Shown here piece by piece: positions 26,066 to 35,850 of a stretch of 64,000 nucleotides of DNA (position 1 is the first letter of the stretch; each line of letters opens with the position of its first letter). The notes beneath the pieces were generated by a model, which was given only the letters and a program-made list of their open reading frames with translations, was not told the DNA's origin and ran no database searches. The position numbers and the translations under genes are program-made. Origin of the DNA: DASXTK01 sp050744325 (GTDB lineage: Bacteria > Actinomycetota > Acidimicrobiia > Acidimicrobiales > VFJN01); assembly GCA_050744325.1 (NCBI GenBank), contig JBOGHK010000221.1, positions 66,615 to 130,614 on the forward strand. Reading direction: 5' to 3'.

Positions 26066-27268
26066 ATGTTGACCGGCAGACGCGTCGTGCTGGGCGTATC
26101 CGGTGGGATCGCGGCCTACAAGGCGATCGACGTCTGCCGCCGCCTGGTCGACGCGGGGGCGTATGTGGTTCCGGTGCTCACCCGTGGTGCCACCCGCTTC
26201 GTCGGTGCGACCACGTTCTCGGCGCTGGCGTCCGAGCCGGCGCACACCTCGCTGTTCGAGGACCCCCATCCGATCCCGCACACTCGCCTCGGCCAGAGTG
26301 CCGACGTCGTGGTGGTTGCGCCGTGCACCGCCCGGGTCATCGGCGCCTACGCAGCCGGCATCTCGAACGACCTGCTCACCGCCACGCTTCTGGCCACCCG
26401 AGCGCCGGTGGTCGTCGCTCCGGCGATGCACACCGAGATGTGGGAGCACCCGGCGGTGCAGGAGAACCTGGCCACCCTGCTGCGGAGGGGCGTTCACGTC
26501 GTCGCTCCCGAGGAGGGCCGGCTGGCCGGCGGCGACATCGGCAAGGGACGCCTCGCGGCGCCAGTGACCATCGTCGACCTCGTAGCGGCCGTGGTCGCCC
26601 GGTCCTCTCGATCGCCCGATCTCGACGGCCTTCACGTGCTGGTCTCCGCGGGGGGAACCCGCGAGCCGATCGACCCGGTCCGCTTCATCGGCAACCGCTC
26701 GTCGGGCAAGCAGGGCCACGCGCTGGCCGACGAGGCGGCCGCCCGCGGCGCCAAGGTCACCTTGGTGACCACGACCACCCGGCCTGGTCCCGCCGGTGCC
26801 GACGTCGTACGGGTCGAGACCGCGGCCGAGATGGCCGGGGCGGTCGAGTCCCGAGCCGCCGACGCCGACGTCGTCGTCATGGCGGCGGCCGTGGCCGACT
26901 TCCGGCCGGTCAGCCGGTCGGCTCGCAAGCTCAAGAAGAGCGAAGGCGTCCCCGAGATCGTCCTGGAACCGACGCCCGACATCCTCGCTACTCTCGGCCG
27001 ACACAAGCGCTCAGGTCAGACGCTCGTCGGTTTCGCGGCCGAGACACACGATCTGCGTAAGAATGCTGGCGCGAAGCTCGCAGCCAAGGGAGCCGACATC
27101 GTCGTGGCGAACGACGTGTCCGCCCCCGGTGCCGGCTTCGAGCACGACACCAATCAGGTCACACTCCTGTTCGCCGACGGCGTCGCTCGCGACCTGCCGA
27201 TCACGGACAAGCGGGCCGTGGCCCGAGAGATCTTCGATGCCATTGTCGAGTTAAGGAGCAACCGTTGA
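26066..27268 (+). CDS. coaBC: Bifunctional phosphopantothenoylcysteine decarboxylase / phosphopantothenate-cysteine ligase
   Basis: The protein has 400 residues. The flavin-binding CoaC half (1 to about 185) has VLGVSGGIAAYKAIDVCRR, His in PHTRLGQSADVVVVAPCTAR, APAMHTEMWEHPA and GRLAGGDIGKGRLA. In E. coli Dfp the last motif carries a catalytic Cys (ACGD); here it is Gly, which may be usual for actinobacteria. The CoaB half has SAGGTREPIDPVRFIGNRSS, VVMAAAVADFRPVS, KLKKSEGVPEIVLEPTPDIL and VGFAAETHDL. It makes 4'-phosphopantetheine for CoA. The TGA stop overlaps the metK TTG start. Confidence 0.95.
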   Translation: MLTGRRVVLGVSGGIAAYKAIDVCRRLVDAGAYVVPVLTRGATRFVGATTFSALASEPAHTSLFEDPHPIPHTRLGQSADVVVVAPCTARVIGAYAAGISNDLLTATLLATRAPVVVAPAMHTEMWEHPAVQENLATLLRRGVHVVAPEEGRLAGGDIGKGRLAAPVTIVDLVAAVVARSSRSPDLDGLHVLVSAGGTREPIDPVRFIGNRSSGKQGHALADEAAARGAKVTLVTTTTRPGPAGADVVRVETAAEMAGAVESRAADADVVVMAAAVADFRPVSRSARKLKKSEGVPEIVLEPTPDILATLGRHKRSGQTLVGFAAETHDLRKNAGAKLAAKGADIVVANDVSAPGAGFEHDTNQVTLLFADGVARDLPITDKRAVAREIFDAIVELRSNR

Positions 27269-28455
27269 GCCGCTGGACCTTCACGTCGGAGTCAGTCACT
27301 GAGGGCCATCCCGACAAGATGGCCGACCAGATCAGCGACGCCATCCTCGATGCGATCATCGCCCAGGACCCGGCGGCTCGGGTCGCCTGCGAGACGATGG
27401 TCACCACGGGCCTGGCGATCGTCGCCGGTGAGATCACCACCAGTGCCTATGTCGAGATCCCCACCATCGTCCGCGACACGATCAAAGGCATCGGCTACGA
27501 CCGCGAGTCGGTGGGCTTCGACGGCAACACCTGTGGTGTGATGACCTCGATCGACCCTCAGTCTCCCGACATCGCGCAGGGCGTCGACACCGCCTACGAG
27601 CAGCGCACCGGCGTCACCGAGGAGGACCTCGACAGCCAGGGCGCCGGCGACCAGGGGATGATGTTCGGCTACGCCTGCGACGAGACCGACGACCTGATGC
27701 CGATGCCGATCTGGCTGGCGCACCGCCTGGCCCACCGCCTGTCCGAGGTCCGCAAGGCGGGGATCCTGCCCTACCTGCGGCCCGATGGGAAGACCCAGGT
27801 CACCCTGGACTACGAGGACGGTCGGCCGGTCGCTCTGCGCACGGTGCTGATCTCCACCCAGCACCAGCCGGGCCTCGACGCCGAGACTCTGATCAAACCC
27901 GACCTGGTCGAGCACGTCATCCGGCCCCTGCTGCCGCCCGAGTTCGTCGACGGCGACTTCAAGGTGCTGGTCAACCCCACCGGCAGCTTCGAGCTCGGCG
28001 GTCCCCACGCCGATTGTGGCCTCACTGGGCGCAAGATCATCGTCGACACCTACGGCGGCGCCGCTCGGCACGGAGGGGGCGCGTTCTCGGGCAAGGACCC
28101 GTCCAAGGTCGACCGGTCTGCTGCGTACGCCGCCCGTTGGGTGGCCAAGAACGTGGTGGCTGCCGGCGCGGCGGCGCGTTGCGAGGTCCAGGTGGCGTAT
28201 GCGATCGGTGTCGCCCATCCGGTGTCGCTGCTGGTCGAGACCTTCGGCACCGAGAACGTCGAGCCCGCCAGGATCGCCGACGCGGTCCAGGAGGTCTTCG
28301 ACCTGCGCCCGGCCGCGATCATCCGCGACCTCGACCTGCGCCGGCCGATCTTCAAGCGCACAGCGGCCTATGGCCACTTCGGGCGCAGCGACAAGGAGCT
28401 GAGCTGGGAGCAGACCACGCGGGTCGACGACCTCAAGAGCGCCCTCGCGCTGTAG
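27265..28455 (+). CDS. metK: S-adenosylmethionine synthetase
   Basis: The protein has 396 residues. All MetK signatures are present: TSESVTEGHPDKMADQISDA (about 7-26), GAGDQGMMFGYACDE, the P-loop-like GGGAFSGKDPSKVDRSAAYA and the end motif FKRTAAYGHFGR. It makes SAM from methionine and ATP. The start is TTG, chosen because AAGGAG lies 6 bases upstream and the protein begins MSRWTFTSESV as in the family. It overlaps coaBC by 4 bases (TTGA), so translation is coupled. Confidence 0.97.
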   Translation: MSRWTFTSESVTEGHPDKMADQISDAILDAIIAQDPAARVACETMVTTGLAIVAGEITTSAYVEIPTIVRDTIKGIGYDRESVGFDGNTCGVMTSIDPQSPDIAQGVDTAYEQRTGVTEEDLDSQGAGDQGMMFGYACDETDDLMPMPIWLAHRLAHRLSEVRKAGILPYLRPDGKTQVTLDYEDGRPVALRTVLISTQHQPGLDAETLIKPDLVEHVIRPLLPPEFVDGDFKVLVNPTGSFELGGPHADCGLTGRKIIVDTYGGAARHGGGAFSGKDPSKVDRSAAYAARWVAKNVVAAGAAARCEVQVAYAIGVAHPVSLLVETFGTENVEPARIADAVQEVFDLRPAAIIRDLDLRRPIFKRTAAYGHFGRSDKELSWEQTTRVDDLKSALAL

Positions 28456-28468
28456 GCCCGAGCCGTTC

Positions 28469-30274
28469 TTGGTCCGCACGACTTCGCTGTTCGAGGAGCA
28501 CCCATCCAAGAGCGGTGACGATCACCGGGTCGTCCGGGTGCTGCCCGACGAGCCGGCGATCAACAAGACCTTCGACTACCTGGTCCCCGAAGCCTTCGGG
28601 GACCAGGTGCGCGTCGGCACTCGGGTGCGGATCGCCCTCGGCCCCCGGCGGGTCGGTGGGTGGGTCGTCGCGACCGACGTGGGTGCGCCACCCGACGTCG
28701 CGCTCCGCCCGCTGGCGAAGCTGTCGGGATACGGCCCGCCGTCCGACCTGATCGACCTCGCCGACTGGGCCGCGTGGCGCTGGGGGGGGCGGCCGGCGTC
28801 GTTCCTGCGGACGGCGTCCCCGGAGCGGGTGGTGGACGGGCTCCCGAGCTCAGCGACACCTGGGGTCCCTCGGCCCGTACCGGTGGATGCCGCGGTGCGC
28901 GAGGCCGTCGAGGAGGGCCGGGCGGTGCTGCGGATGCCACCGGCAGCCGACGTTGCCGCTGTCGCCGTGCACGCGGCCTCGCTGGGGCACGCCCTGGTGC
29001 TGTGCCCGAACCTGGAGCTGGCGCGGCACGTGGGCCGCCGGCTGCGGCAGGCAGGCGTTGCCGTCGCAGCGCATCCCGACCAGTGGGCGCAGGGAGCATC
29101 TGGCGCCACCGTGGTCGGCACCCGGGCCGCGGCCTGGGCACCGGTCGGCGCGCTGGCGGCGGTCGTGGTGGTCGACGAGCACGACGAGGCCCACGCCCAG
29201 GAGCAGGCGCCGACCTGGCACGCCCGTGACGTCGCCGTCGAGCGCGCCCGACGCGCCGGCGTGCCCTGCGTCCTGGTGTCGGCGTGCCCGTCGCTCGAGG
29301 CGCAGGCGTGGGGACGGTTGATCGTCCCGTCCCGGTCGGACGAACGGGCCGGCTGGCCGATCGTCGACGTCGTCGACCGTCGCAGCGACGACCCGCACAC
29401 CGGGCTGTTCTCGCCGTCGCTGGTGAAGCTGCTGCGCGACCCCGGTCGCCGCGTCGTGTGCGTCCTCAACCGGACGGGACGGGCGCGGCTGCTGGCGTGC
29501 ACGGCGTGCGGCGAGCTGGCCCGCTGCGAGGCGTGCGACGCGGCTGTGATCCTGCCGGATGAGGGTCGGCTCGCCTGCCCGCGCTGCCAGCGCACCCGGC
29601 CGGCGGTCTGCTCGTCCTGTGGCGGGATGCGGCTCAAGACGCTGCGCCAGGGCGTGAGCCGGGTCCGCGACGAGTTGGAGGCCCTGGTCGGTGAACCGGT
29701 CGCCGAGGTCGCCGCCACGTCGTCGAAGAGACGAAGCTCCCGCGACGCCGACGACGTCCGGCGGTTCCGGGCAGCCCGGGTCGTCGTCGGGACGGAGGCC
29801 GCGTTGCATCAGGTCGACCGGCCCGAGGTGGTTGCGTTCCTCGACCTGGACCAGGAACTGCTCGCTCCCCGCTACCGAGCGGCGGAGCAGGCACTGACCC
29901 TGGTTGTGCGGGCGGCCCAGTTGCTCGGAGGCAAGGCGGAGGGAGGACGCCTCGTCCTCCAGACTCGCCTGCCCCGCCACGAGGTCGTCCAGGCGGTGCT
30001 CCATGCAGATCCCGGCCGGGTGGCGACCGCGGAAGCCGAGCGGCGCGAGCTGTTGCGCTTCCCGCCGGTCGTCGCGCTGGCCGAGGTCTCGGGGGCTGCG
30101 GCGGCACCCTTCGTGGACGGTCTGCGGGGTGCTGCTGGCATCGAGTTGCTCGGTCCGGCGGACGAGCGTTGGCTGGTCAGGGCACCGGACCACCCGACGC
30201 TCTGCGACGCTCTGGCCGCTGCGCCCCGCCCACCGGGCCGCCTCCGGGTCGCCGTCGACCCGCTGCGCGTCTGA
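28469..30274 (+). CDS. priA: Primosomal protein N' (PriA), helicase-inactive type
   Basis: The protein has 601 residues. The N-terminal DNA-binding domain starts RVLPDEPAINKTFDYLVPEA. The helicase region lacks a Walker A: where TGSGKT is expected it reads AASLGHALVLCPNLELARHV. DEHDEA stands for the DEAH box. The zinc-binding region has paired cysteines: CTACGELARCEACDAAV, RLACPRCQRTR and VCSSCGGM. The C-terminus includes PEVVAFLDLDQELLAPRYRA. Loss of Walker A is known for actinobacterial PriA, suggesting a scaffold in replication restart rather than a motor. The start is TTG 28469, 13 bases after metK; GTG near 28537 would start at the conserved VLPDEP. Confidence 0.9.
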   Translation: MVRTTSLFEEHPSKSGDDHRVVRVLPDEPAINKTFDYLVPEAFGDQVRVGTRVRIALGPRRVGGWVVATDVGAPPDVALRPLAKLSGYGPPSDLIDLADWAAWRWGGRPASFLRTASPERVVDGLPSSATPGVPRPVPVDAAVREAVEEGRAVLRMPPAADVAAVAVHAASLGHALVLCPNLELARHVGRRLRQAGVAVAAHPDQWAQGASGATVVGTRAAAWAPVGALAAVVVVDEHDEAHAQEQAPTWHARDVAVERARRAGVPCVLVSACPSLEAQAWGRLIVPSRSDERAGWPIVDVVDRRSDDPHTGLFSPSLVKLLRDPGRRVVCVLNRTGRARLLACTACGELARCEACDAAVILPDEGRLACPRCQRTRPAVCSSCGGMRLKTLRQGVSRVRDELEALVGEPVAEVAATSSKRRSSRDADDVRRFRAARVVVGTEAALHQVDRPEVVAFLDLDQELLAPRYRAAEQALTLVVRAAQLLGGKAEGGRLVLQTRLPRHEVVQAVLHADPGRVATAEAERRELLRFPPVVALAEVSGAAAAPFVDGLRGAAGIELLGPADERWLVRAPDHPTLCDALAAAPRPPGRLRVAVDPLRV

Positions 30275-30300
30275 GACCAGCGGTCGCCGAGCTGCTCGCC

Positions 30301-32877
30301 TCAGAGGAGGTCGAGTGAGCGGGCCGCCGCGACCGCCTCGACCCGGGATCCGGTGCCGAGCTTGCGGTTGATGTGCTTGAGGTGGGTCTTGAGGGTGTTG
30401 ACGGACATGTGGAGCTCGGTGGCGACCTCCTTGTTCGACAGGGACGTCGGGAGGTAGCGCAGCACGATGCTCTCGCGAGCGCTGAGGGCGTCGACCAGCA
30501 CCGCCGACAGCCGCGTCGGGCTCGGAGCATCGGCGATGGCGGCGAGCAGCCCGAAGACGTACGGGTCCTCCTGCTCGGCGGCGAGCCGCCGCATCAGATG
30601 CTGGACGTCGGGCAGATCGAACGCGTAGATCCGGACGAAGCGCTCCTGACGACCCAGGTCGACCGCGCGGCGCAGACACGCCATGGCCCGGTGCTCGTTC
30701 ACCGTGACGTGGGCCCGGGCCTCGAGCATCTGCGCCATGATCCGTTCCTGTTGGGCCTGCGCGGTGGCGCCGAGCTCTGCGACCCGGCTCAGCGCTTGGC
30801 CGGGACGTCCCTGGGCGAGGGCAAGGCGGACGTCGAGAGCGGCGGTGTCGTGCCCGGAGGGAAGGCGCCGGCGAACCCACAGGCTGCGTTCGACGTCACC
30901 GGCGACCAGCCACAAGACGGCCTCGGTCACGTCCAGTCGCCGACGGATCACGGGACCTTCGACGACCGACCGCGCCTTGGTCAACATCTGATGGGCGTCG
31001 CCCGGGCGGCCCTGCCCCAGGCGCATGCGCGCCAGCTCGGTCGCGCTCATGCTGACGGTGAACGGCCGCGACCAGGTCTCGCCCAGCTCGAGCGCCGTCA
31101 CCAGATCTGCCTCGGCCTCGGGGATCTGGTTGCGTTCCCGCCGGACCGCGCCGCGCGCCACCAGGGCGAGGCTCCACAGCCACGGGGCATCGGCGCGGCG
31201 CGTCACCTCTGCGTACTCCAGAGCCCGGTCGAGCCGCCCCTGTCGGTAGTTGAGCCAGCCGCTGTAGGCCGCGCGCACCAGCGTGTGCTCCTCGGCCTCC
31301 GACGTGAGGTCGCGATGGCGCCGCGCCGCCTCGAAGTCGTCCATGCAGGTGTGCGCCGTCCCCAGCAGGTGGTGCACCCAGTCGACAACCCACGGTGCCG
31401 GCTGGTCGAGCCGCTCGAGGATGGCCAAGGCGCGTTGGCACTCGTCGATCGCCCCCTCGGGGTGGCCGACCTGGAGGCGGGCGTGCCCCATGAGCATGGC
31501 CATGAGACCCTCCAGCAACGGCGCCTGCTTGCCGGTCAGCCGCCATCGGGCGCGTTCGAGCCACATCGTCGCCTCGTCGCGCAGCCCGGTCATTACGCAG
31601 AGGCGGCCGACGCTCATCATCAACTCGAGATTGTCGAGCAGCGCCTGGCTGGGCAGGGCCTTCAGCCAGCCGCGCACCATCCGCAGGCGGCCGGAGGCCG
31701 CGCAGCGCTCGCCGTGCGCCAGCACCAGCTCGATGGCGGCGACGTCGTCACCACTGGCCAGCAGGTGGTGGATGGCCTGGTCGATGTCGTCCTGACGTTC
31801 GTACCACCGGGCGGCGCCTCGATGGGCGGAGCGCTCACCTTCGGGGTCGAACACACGCAGCTGGTGGTGGAGGAACTCGCGGAACAGCCGTTGGTAGCGC
31901 AGGCGCGGGCCGTCGGCGTCGACCCGTTCGACGAACATGCCCGAACGCTCCAACCAGTCGATGATCGACGCGCTGTTGCTCCGACTACGGACGGCGTCGC
32001 AGAGCGCGGCATCGAACGTGTCGAGCACCGAGGAGGTCAGCAGGAAGGTCTGGACCTCGGGGGTCTGGGCCTCGAGGACCTCCTTCAATAGCAGGTCGGC
32101 GACATAGCGGCTGCTTCCGGCGAACGATCGGACGAGGGCGCGCGGGTCTTGCTGGTGGCTGCTCGCCGAGCTGACCGCGAGCCTGACCCCGCCGACCCAG
32201 CCCTCGGTCCGCTCGCGCAGGGCGTCGACGTCGTCGCGGCTCAGCCCGGGGCCGCCCAGGTGCTGCACATAGGCGTCGATCTCGTCTGTGTCGAAGGCCA
32301 GCTCTCCGGCCGGGATCGTCGCCAACATGCCCCGCGCCCGGAGGAGCCCGTTGCGAAAGGGCGGCTCGACGCGGCTGGCGAGGACCACGCGCGGCGAGCT
32401 CGGCAGGTCGACGAGCAGGTGCCCGAGAACGTCGACGACGTCGGGGCTGGCGACCTGCTCGAGCTGATCGAGGATCAGCACCATCTCGGGCAGGGACGCC
32501 AGCTCAGCTTCGAGAATCGAGATGAACCGCTTCCGGTCTTCGTCGGTCGCGAGGTAGTCCGCAGCCATCGCGCCGATGCCGGTGTCGAATCCTCGCAAGG
32601 CCGTCATGACGCGCGACCAGAACCACGCTGGATCGTTGTCCAACGCATCGAGCGCGAGATAGGCGATGGTGTGCCTCGAATCAGCTGCGCTCCAGCCGAG
32701 AAGGAGGGTGGACTTCCCTGCGGCGGCCGGGGCGACGATGGTGACGACCTGGGCGTCGTCGACGGCCGCGTCCAGGAGGCGATGGAGGCGTGCGCGGGCG
32801 ACATACGGCTCGGGCAGGGGAGGCAATTCGGGTACGAGCACGAGTGGATTCGTCTGAATTGGCTCGCCAGCAGCCAA
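30301..32877 (-). CDS. MalT-type LuxR family transcriptional regulator (first of a divergent pair)
   Basis: The protein has about 858 residues. The NTPase part has VTIVAPAAAGKSTLLLGWSA (P-loop near residue 50) and MVLILDQLEQVAS (Walker B). The middle is TPR-like helices (GRLDRALEYAEVTRR, QGRPGQALSRVAEL). The C-terminal HTH of about 60 residues is LSARESIVLRYLPTSLSNKE, VATELHMSVNTLKTHLKHIN, RKLGTGSRVEAV, a typical LuxR/GerE domain. Such ATP-dependent activators respond to a small ligand held by the TPR part; ligand unknown. TTG 32877 is chosen because GGAGG lies 9 bases upstream; TTG 32883 is too close to it. It diverges from the next regulator. Confidence 0.9.
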   Translation of the reverse strand: MAAGEPIQTNPLVLVPELPPLPEPYVARARLHRLLDAAVDDAQVVTIVAPAAAGKSTLLLGWSAADSRHTIAYLALDALDNDPAWFWSRVMTALRGFDTGIGAMAADYLATDEDRKRFISILEAELASLPEMVLILDQLEQVASPDVVDVLGHLLVDLPSSPRVVLASRVEPPFRNGLLRARGMLATIPAGELAFDTDEIDAYVQHLGGPGLSRDDVDALRERTEGWVGGVRLAVSSASSHQQDPRALVRSFAGSSRYVADLLLKEVLEAQTPEVQTFLLTSSVLDTFDAALCDAVRSRSNSASIIDWLERSGMFVERVDADGPRLRYQRLFREFLHHQLRVFDPEGERSAHRGAARWYERQDDIDQAIHHLLASGDDVAAIELVLAHGERCAASGRLRMVRGWLKALPSQALLDNLELMMSVGRLCVMTGLRDEATMWLERARWRLTGKQAPLLEGLMAMLMGHARLQVGHPEGAIDECQRALAILERLDQPAPWVVDWVHHLLGTAHTCMDDFEAARRHRDLTSEAEEHTLVRAAYSGWLNYRQGRLDRALEYAEVTRRADAPWLWSLALVARGAVRRERNQIPEAEADLVTALELGETWSRPFTVSMSATELARMRLGQGRPGDAHQMLTKARSVVEGPVIRRRLDVTEAVLWLVAGDVERSLWVRRRLPSGHDTAALDVRLALAQGRPGQALSRVAELGATAQAQQERIMAQMLEARAHVTVNEHRAMACLRRAVDLGRQERFVRIYAFDLPDVQHLMRRLAAEQEDPYVFGLLAAIADAPSPTRLSAVLVDALSARESIVLRYLPTSLSNKEVATELHMSVNTLKTHLKHINRKLGTGSRVEAVAAARSLDLL

Positions 32878-32919
32878 GAGCAAAGACCTCCGCCGAATTT
32901 GCCTTCGTAGAGGCTATCG

Positions 32920-35547
32920 ATGCATCTCCGAAACTGTCGCGCTCGGTACGATCATCTGCCTGGATCGTTGAGTAGTGCGGGCCTTAGTCGAGGGATCCAA
33001 GCCTCCTTGGAAGCGGCGCATCTCCCACCCTGTTTGGGCCAGAGGCTCGATCCGGCCGTCGTGGTACCGCGCCACCGGTTGGTCGAGCAGCTGAGCGACG
33101 CCGTCGAGCGGCCGTTCACCGTGCTGGTGGCGCCTGCCGGCTATGGCAAGTCCGTCGCCGTCGAGCTCTTCGTCGACTCGACCCCGTTGCGGGCGGTCCG
33201 CGTGGCCTGCGACGATGACGACGACCGCGTCAGTGGGTGGCGCAAGGTGGTGGCCGCCTTGCGGGGGGCCGAGACCCAGCCCGGTGCCGCCGTCGGCGGG
33301 CCGGTGTCGGGCAAGGACGACCGCTCCCTCCTGTTGGCGCTGATGGAGGACGCGTCCCACATCGTCGAGCCCACGGTCGTCGTGGTCGACGACCTGCACC
33401 TGGTGCAGGATCGAGTGCTCTTCGGGCAGCTGGAGTTCCTCGTGAACCGGCTGGCCCCGCTCCTGCGGATCGTCGCCATGACCCGGCAACGACCGCCCTT
33501 GCCGCTGGGCCTGTGGCAGGCGAAGGGGCGGGCGACCGAGATCGGGCCGGACGACCTGCGCTTCCAGCCGGACGAAGCCGTCGCCCTGTTCGCCGCCCGG
33601 GGCAGCGACCTGACCCGGGAGGAGGTGGGTCTCCACAACCTCTGGGCGGAGGGATGGCCATTGGGGATGCAGGTCCTGGCAGCGACCGGACAGCAGCCGC
33701 TCCCGGGACAGCCCTTCGACGACCGGACTACGAGATGCCTCGTCGACCACCTGTTCGCCGACCAACCGGCCGAGGTCCAGGAGTTCGTTTTGGCGACGTC
33801 GGTGCTCGGGCGCTTCACCGCGGACCTCTGCCGGGCGGTCACCGGACGCCGGGACGCTGGTCGGCTCCTACAAACGGTCGAACGGGCGAACCTGTTCATC
33901 ACCACCCTCGACGATCCCGGGTGGTTCCGCTACCGGACGTTGTTCGCCGAGCTCATGCGTTGGGAGCTCGACCGGCGTAGTCCCGGCGTCGCGACCGAGC
34001 TGCATCGGCGCGCCGCGGCCTGGCACGAGGGGATCGGCGACGCTGGCGGAGCCGTCGGCCATCTCGCAACGGCGGGCCAGGTCGAACGTGCCGTCGCTCT
34101 CGCCAACGACGACCGCTACCTGCCGTGGCGCGACCAGGCGTTTGTCTCGACGGGTTGGACGTCGGTGCTCTCGTCCGATTGGGCCGAGGACGACCCGGTG
34201 CGAATGATCAACTACGCGATGGTCCTCGGGCGCAGCGGCGGGCTCGAACAGGCCCGCCGCTGGATCGTCCGTGCCGAGGAGGCCCTGGCCAGCAGACCGG
34301 CCGACGACCCCGGCCACGCCGCGCTGGTGGCTGTCCGTGCCCTGTGGCACGGCGTCCACCTCGACGCCGAGCGCTGCATCGACGGTGCGGACGCGGCGCT
34401 GCCCAGCCTGGAGTCGGATCCCGGTCTCGACGTGCTCCGCCAACGTCTGCTCGTCGCCACCTTCAACTGCCGGCTGCTGCTCGACGAGGTCGACGCCGCC
34501 CAGCGCGACTGCGAGGCCCTCGGCCGGGTGCGGCCAACCGAGCTGGTCCACGATCTGACGGTCCCGGCGATGCGCGCCCGCGTGGAGCTCCGCCGAGGTC
34601 ACCTGCGCCAGGCCGAAGCGCTTGGCCGTCGGGTGCTGCGGAGCGCCGAATGGATGGGCCTGCTGTCCCATCCCGCGGTCCGGGACGCCTACCGGGCGGT
34701 CGGCGGGGTGCTCGCCGAGCGTGGTCGATCGGCCGAGGCCGAGACGCACATAGACAGCGCCGTCGAGTCGGCGACCTCGCACGGCTGGCTGGTCGTCGCG
34801 TCTGCCGTTCGACTCGACGCGATCGGGATGCGAGTCGCCCGGACCGGCCCGAGGGCCGCTGCGGCCGAGCTCGACGACCTGCGCCGATCCCTCCAACCGG
34901 TGGGGAGGACCGACCTGCTGGCACAGGTCGACGCGATGGACGCCCGGCTGCGCATCGCGCTGGGTGATCTCGGTCAGGCCGACGAGCTGGTCGCCGCCGT
35001 CCCCGCCGGGATGGAGCGGACCATGCTGGCGGCTCGGCTGGCATTGGCCCGTGACGACGTGCCGCGCGCCGCGAACCTGGTCGCAACGGCATCTCCTGTC
35101 TGGCTCCGCGACCGGATCGGCATCGAGCTGCTCGCTGCACGGGTCGCCGCGGCGGGTGGCGAGGTCGCCGAGCGGGACGCCCACCTCCTGACGGCGGTGC
35201 GGCTGGCCGAGCCCGAGGGGTACGTCGAGACCTTCCGTGGGGAGCCCGAGCTGCGCTGGAGGCTCCGCGAGCTGGTCGGGGGACATCCGGATGTCGCGGC
35301 CGTGGGCGTCGCGGTCGACAGGCCGGCCACCGGGACGGCTCGCGTGGTACCGACCGACGAGCTCACCGAGCGCGAGGCGGCGGTGCTGCGCTACCTGCCC
35401 AGCTGGTCGACCAACCGCGAGATCGCGGCGAAGCTCGATATCTCGGCCAACACGATGAAGACCCACCTGCGATCGGTGTACCGCAAGCTCGGCGTGCGGT
35501 CGCGGTCCGACGCCGTCGCCGCCGCGCGTCGAGCTGGCCTGCTCTGA
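32920..35547 (+). CDS. MalT-type LuxR family transcriptional regulator (second of a divergent pair)
   Basis: The protein has up to 875 residues. P-loop FTVLVAPAGYGKSVAVELFV (about residues 67-86), Walker B TVVVVDDLHLVQD, winged-helix and TPR segments (AVGHLATAGQVERAVALAND, RGHLRQAEALGRRVL) and a C-terminal LuxR HTH: LTEREAAVLRYLPSWSTNRE, IAAKLDISANTMKTHLRSVY, RKLGVRSRSDAVAAARR. It has the same domain order as the divergent regulator but low sequence identity outside the HTH. ATG 32920 lies only about 40 bases from the other start, leaving little room for promoters, so translation may begin later (for example near VVVPRHRLVEQL). Target genes unknown. Confidence 0.88.
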   Translation: MHLRNCRARYDHLPGSLSSAGLSRGIQASLEAAHLPPCLGQRLDPAVVVPRHRLVEQLSDAVERPFTVLVAPAGYGKSVAVELFVDSTPLRAVRVACDDDDDRVSGWRKVVAALRGAETQPGAAVGGPVSGKDDRSLLLALMEDASHIVEPTVVVVDDLHLVQDRVLFGQLEFLVNRLAPLLRIVAMTRQRPPLPLGLWQAKGRATEIGPDDLRFQPDEAVALFAARGSDLTREEVGLHNLWAEGWPLGMQVLAATGQQPLPGQPFDDRTTRCLVDHLFADQPAEVQEFVLATSVLGRFTADLCRAVTGRRDAGRLLQTVERANLFITTLDDPGWFRYRTLFAELMRWELDRRSPGVATELHRRAAAWHEGIGDAGGAVGHLATAGQVERAVALANDDRYLPWRDQAFVSTGWTSVLSSDWAEDDPVRMINYAMVLGRSGGLEQARRWIVRAEEALASRPADDPGHAALVAVRALWHGVHLDAERCIDGADAALPSLESDPGLDVLRQRLLVATFNCRLLLDEVDAAQRDCEALGRVRPTELVHDLTVPAMRARVELRRGHLRQAEALGRRVLRSAEWMGLLSHPAVRDAYRAVGGVLAERGRSAEAETHIDSAVESATSHGWLVVASAVRLDAIGMRVARTGPRAAAAELDDLRRSLQPVGRTDLLAQVDAMDARLRIALGDLGQADELVAAVPAGMERTMLAARLALARDDVPRAANLVATASPVWLRDRIGIELLAARVAAAGGEVAERDAHLLTAVRLAEPEGYVETFRGEPELRWRLRELVGGHPDVAAVGVAVDRPATGTARVVPTDELTEREAAVLRYLPSWSTNREIAAKLDISANTMKTHLRSVYRKLGVRSRSDAVAAARRAGLL

Positions 35548-35563
35548 TCGTCCCCCGGCGCGA

Positions 35564-35594
35564 GCAGTGGGCAGCCGCCGCGGCTGCCCACTGC
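35564..35594. terminator. 14-bp perfect hairpin between luxR-type gene and small ORF
   Basis: GCAGTGGGCAGCCG and CGGCTGCCCACTGC pair fully around the loop CCG, 16 bases after the regulator stop and 43 bases beyond the end of the convergent small gene. It probably works as a bidirectional terminator; no T-run. Confidence 0.65.
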
Positions 35595-35637
35595 ATGGCT
35601 GGGGGGAGGGTGTGTGTTGGTCGAGGGAACCGGGCCG

Positions 35638-35850
35638 CTAGTGGATGAGGCTGGTGTCGTCGAGGAGTGACTTGGCCCGGTGGATGAGCCTCCCGGCATC
35701 ACCGACCCGGCTGGCGGCATCGCCGCTGACGTCGAGGAGGCTGACCCATGTGTGGCGGAGGTCGCGTTCGAGCATTCCCAGCCGCGTGGACAGGTCACTC
35801 GTCGCCCCCGCAGATTGGGGGGTCGTGGTTGCTGCCCTTCCTGCTCCCAT
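35638..35850 (-). CDS. Small helical protein of unknown function
   Basis: The protein has 70 residues, starting MGAGRAATTTPQSAGATSDL. The ATG is preceded by GGCGGAGG with a 5-base gap, one of the best SDs in the area, which argues it is real. After a Thr/Ala-rich N-terminus the rest (STRLGMLERDLRHTWVSLLD, RVGDAGRLIHRAKSLLDD) looks amphipathic and helical, fit for a short coiled coil. No family recognised. It is convergent with the second LuxR-type regulator. Confidence 0.55.
   Translation of the reverse strand: MGAGRAATTTPQSAGATSDLSTRLGMLERDLRHTWVSLLDVSGDAASRVGDAGRLIHRAKSLLDDTSLIH

Noticed and set aside
30373..32091. A 572-codon plus-strand frame opposite the first LuxR-type regulator
   Set aside because: Antisense shadow; the minus strand has P-loop, TPR and HTH in order.
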